Shown here: in pieces, positions 23,100-24,559 of the stretch
How positions within the stretch are numbered: position 1 is the stretch's first letter
Layout of the letters: each line of letters opens with the position of its first letter
Source: Scatosoma sp045644545
GTDB lineage: Bacteria > Bacillota > Clostridia > Christensenellales > Borkfalkiaceae
Assembly (NCBI GenBank): GCA_045644545.1
Contig: JAZRHC010000008.1
Coordinates: 1-24,559, forward strand
Length of the DNA: 24,559 nucleotides
Direction: 5' to 3'
The notes under the pieces: model-generated
Told to the model about the DNA's origin: nothing
The model's database searches: none
The model's input: the letters and a program-made list of their open reading frames with translations, nothing else
Translations under genes and position numbers: made by a program

Positions 23100-23145
23100 G
23101 TTCGGCGTCGCTCGCGTGAACCTCCGATAATTCGGATTTTCTTCA
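23100..23145 (-). repeat. tRNA-associated two-hairpin element, copy 2 (Ser)
   Basis: Plus-strand order: GTTC (23100-23103), GCG (23105-23107), loop, CGC (23113-23115), GAAC (23118-23121); then TCCGA (23123-23127), loop TAAT, TCGGA (23132-23136), then TTTTCTTCA (23137-23145). It has the same architecture as the copy after tRNA-Leu (4884-4928), with both stems changed in a pairing-preserving way. TGAACCTCCG (23117-23126) is identical to the T-arm region of tRNA-Ser at 23218-23227. Here a bidirectional terminator lies between tRNA and element. Confidence 0.65.
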
Positions 23146-23168
23146 CGCTCTTTCCCAGCTAAACAAAG

Positions 23169-23191
23169 ACGACACCCTTCTCGGGTGTCGT
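23169..23191. terminator. bidirectional terminator between the DnaD-type gene and tRNA-Ser
   Basis: ACGACACCC (23169-23177) pairs perfectly with GGGTGTCGT (23183-23191) over a 5-base loop. T-rich tracts follow on both strands, so it can end the DnaD-type transcript (plus) and the tRNA-Ser transcript (minus). Confidence 0.88.
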
Positions 23192-23198
23192 TTTCGTT

Positions 23199-23288
23199 TG
23201 GCGCAGAGAAGAGGATTTGAACCTCCGGATACATTCCTGCATCACACGATTTCCAATCGTGCGCCTTAAGCCACTCAGCCATCTCTGC
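23199..23288 (-). tRNA. tRNA-Ser(GGA)
   Basis: 90 bases with encoded CCA. The acceptor GCAGAGA pairs with TCTCTGC, discriminator G. The anticodon stem CACGA/TCGTG holds the loop TTGGAAA, anticodon GGA. The long variable arm TGATGCAGGAATGTATCC is typical of serine tRNA, and the T stem GGAGG pairs with CCTCT. A promoter lies just upstream and a terminator just downstream. Confidence 0.95.
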
Positions 23289-23316
23289 AAAATACGGCTT
23301 AAATTCAAGCCATATT

Positions 23317-23345
23317 ATATTACTGTATTTTTCTGAAAAATGCAA
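23317..23345 (-). promoter_or_regulatory. promoter of tRNA-Ser
   Basis: Minus strand: TTGCAT (23340-23345), 17-base spacer, TAATAT (23317-23322). The leader before the tRNA contains a small hairpin, GGCTT/AAGCC around 23295-23312. Confidence 0.65.
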
Positions 23346-23393
23346 GCGTTTTTAACGGAGTTTTATAAATTTTCTCAAAAAACTTTCGCGCGC

Positions 23394-24559
23394 TTACCTT
23401 CTCCAAGTGGACGGAGCAAACAGGACGAGCATCGGGAAAATTTCCAGTCTGCCCGCGAGCATATCGAAAATAAACACGAATTTCGACCAATCCGAGAAAA
23501 ACGCAAAATTCCCCGTCGGTCCGACCTTTTCCAACCCCGGTCCTACGTTATTGAGCGTGGTCGCCACCGAAGTGAAGCTCGTCGTGAGGTCGTGCCCTTC
23601 TATCGAGATTAACAGCAACGACACGACGAAAATCAAAATATACGCCACCAGGTACGCGTTGACCGAACGCACGACCTCGTGTTCCACCACCCGTTTATCC
23701 ACGGTAATTTTTTTGACTTGCTTGGGGTGAATGAGCCGACCGACCTCGTGTATACCGCCTTTTGCGAGAATAATATGTCGAGAAATTTTCATACCGCCGC
23801 CCGTACTGCCCGCGCACGCGCCTATAAACATTAACAGCACCAAAATGGTTTTGGAAAACGACGGCCATAAATTGAAATCCTCTGTTGCGAACCCCGTCGT
23901 GGAGATCACCGAAGCGACCGAGAACGCGGCGTGCTTGATCGCCGCGCCTACGCTATATCCGTACTCCGCAAGGCAAAGATTGAGCGTAATCAACGCGATC
24001 GCCGAAAACACGACGATCAAAAACACGCGGATTTCCGCGTTGAACGCTTCCTTAAATTTCCCTCTGCCCAAGAGATAATAGGAATTGAAGTTGAGCGAGA
24101 ACAGGAGCATAAACACGGTCACGACGATCTGTAAATAGGTATTATATCCCGTCATACCGTCCGATTTGATCGTGAACCCGCCCGTGCCCGCCGTGGCGAA
24201 CGCGGTGTTTAAGGAATCGAAAACGGGCATACCGCCGCAAACGAGCAGGATAAACTGCACCACCGTCAGTCCGAAATAGATCGCGTAGAGAATGAGCGCG
24301 GTCTGGCGCACCTTCGGCACGAGCTTACCGACGGTTGGCCCGGGGCTTTCCGCTTTCATAATATGCATATTGCGCCCGCCGCTAAGCGGCAAGAACGCCA
24401 TAATCAGTACGAGAACGCCCATACCCCCCACCCAGTGGGTAAAACTGCGCCAAAGAAGCAAGGATTTCGCCATACCCTCGACCTCGTGACCTTGCAAAAT
24501 GGTCGCGCCCGTGGTGGTGAAGCCCGAAACCGTTTCGAACAGCGCGTCCGTATACGAAG
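23394..24559 (-). CDS. trkH: TrkH-type potassium transporter subunit (5' end outside window)
   Basis: The frame continues past the right edge; about 388 C-terminal residues are present out of roughly 480 expected. Four pore loops with the conserved filter glycine are visible: SGFTTTGATIL at the edge of the window, TAGTGGFTIKSDG, ISTTGFATEDF, and TTLNNVGPGLEKVGP. Membrane helices lie between them, including FTHWVGGMGVLVLIMAF and IGACAGSTGGGMKISR, both typical of TrkH. TrkH with the nucleotide-binding TrkA imports potassium; trkA is not in the window. A TTG codon at 24497 is not the start because the conserved first filter lies upstream of it. Confidence 0.94.
   Translation of the reverse strand, partial: SYTDALFETVSGFTTTGATILQGHEVEGMAKSLLLWRSFTHWVGGMGVLVLIMAFLPLSGGRNMHIMKAESPGPTVGKLVPKVRQTALILYAIYFGLTVVQFILLVCGGMPVFDSLNTAFATAGTGGFTIKSDGMTGYNTYLQIVVTVFMLLFSLNFNSYYLLGRGKFKEAFNAEIRVFLIVVFSAIALITLNLCLAEYGYSVGAAIKHAAFSVASVISTTGFATEDFNLWPSFSKTILVLLMFIGACAGSTGGGMKISRHIILAKGGIHEVGRLIHPKQVKKITVDKRVVEHEVVRSVNAYLVAYILIFVVSLLLISIEGHDLTTSFTSVATTLNNVGPGLEKVGPTGNFAFFSDWSKFVFIFDMLAGRLEIFPMLVLFAPSTWRR

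Noticed and set aside
23065..23198. possible frameshifted remainder of a DnaC AAA+ domain after the DnaD-type gene
   Set aside because: The 134 bases hold the repeat element and a terminator. None of the three frames shows a Walker motif and there is no room for an ATPase domain before tRNA-Ser.
24495..24497. TTG as the start codon of trkH
   Set aside because: The frame continues upstream to the window edge and encodes the first pore loop SGFTTTGA, so the true start is outside the window.

Overview
The window looks like chromosomal DNA from an uncultured anaerobic Clostridia-type Firmicute of mid GC. The signs are strong AGGAG-type ribosome binding sites, DnaD-type replication genes, a ywlC-ywlE-ywlF (rpiB) gene order as in Bacillus, and an oxygen-scavenging flavodiiron/rubredoxin pair. 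I cannot assign a genus from sequence alone.

Layout. 1-2160: the 3' tail of an unknown gene and a terminator, then a minus-strand fprA-rubredoxin pair, then tspO on the plus strand. 2200-4980: a visibly AT-richer islet with a BspA-like leucine-rich-repeat lipoprotein, a small P-loop protein translated from its 3' end, and about 560 bp of non-coding DNA with repeats and terminators next to tRNA-Leu. 4981-5500: tRNA-Leu(CAG) and a 430-bp inverted-repeat cassette carrying a four-helix-bundle (23S intervening-sequence type) protein. 5472-21084: thirteen minus-strand genes with gaps of at most 46 bp (sbcD, sbcC, esterase-like protein, lepB, DegV, membrane protein, ACT protein, UPF0210 protein, pepF, dnaB, ywlC, ywlE, rpiB) followed by a peptidase S51. 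21085-21315: two strong promoters pointing at each other. 21316-23064: a plus-strand DnaD-type replication protein with an unusual C-terminus. 23100-24559: tRNA-Ser(GGA) and a trkH-like potassium transporter that runs off the window.

Themes. DNA replication and repair are well represented (dnaB, DnaD-like protein, sbcCD). Other genes serve tRNA modification (ywlC), protein-arginine dephosphorylation (ywlE), protein export (lepB), peptide turnover (pepF, S51 peptidase) and oxygen defence (fprA, rubredoxin).

Most unusual observations: (1) a two-hairpin element downstream of both tRNA genes on the same strand, with compensatory changes in both stems and a 10-nt copy of the T-arm region of its own neighbouring tRNA; (2) a DnaD protein ending in what looks like the N-terminal zinc-binding region of the DnaC/DnaI helicase loader, with no AAA+ ATPase behind it; (3) a DnaB helicase with an acidic tail ending like an SSB tip; (4) a YwlE-type phosphatase with an AT-hook tail; (5) SbcC without a zinc-hook CxxC; (6) a four-helix-bundle cassette that appears to have rewritten the C-terminus of the neighbouring peptidase gene.
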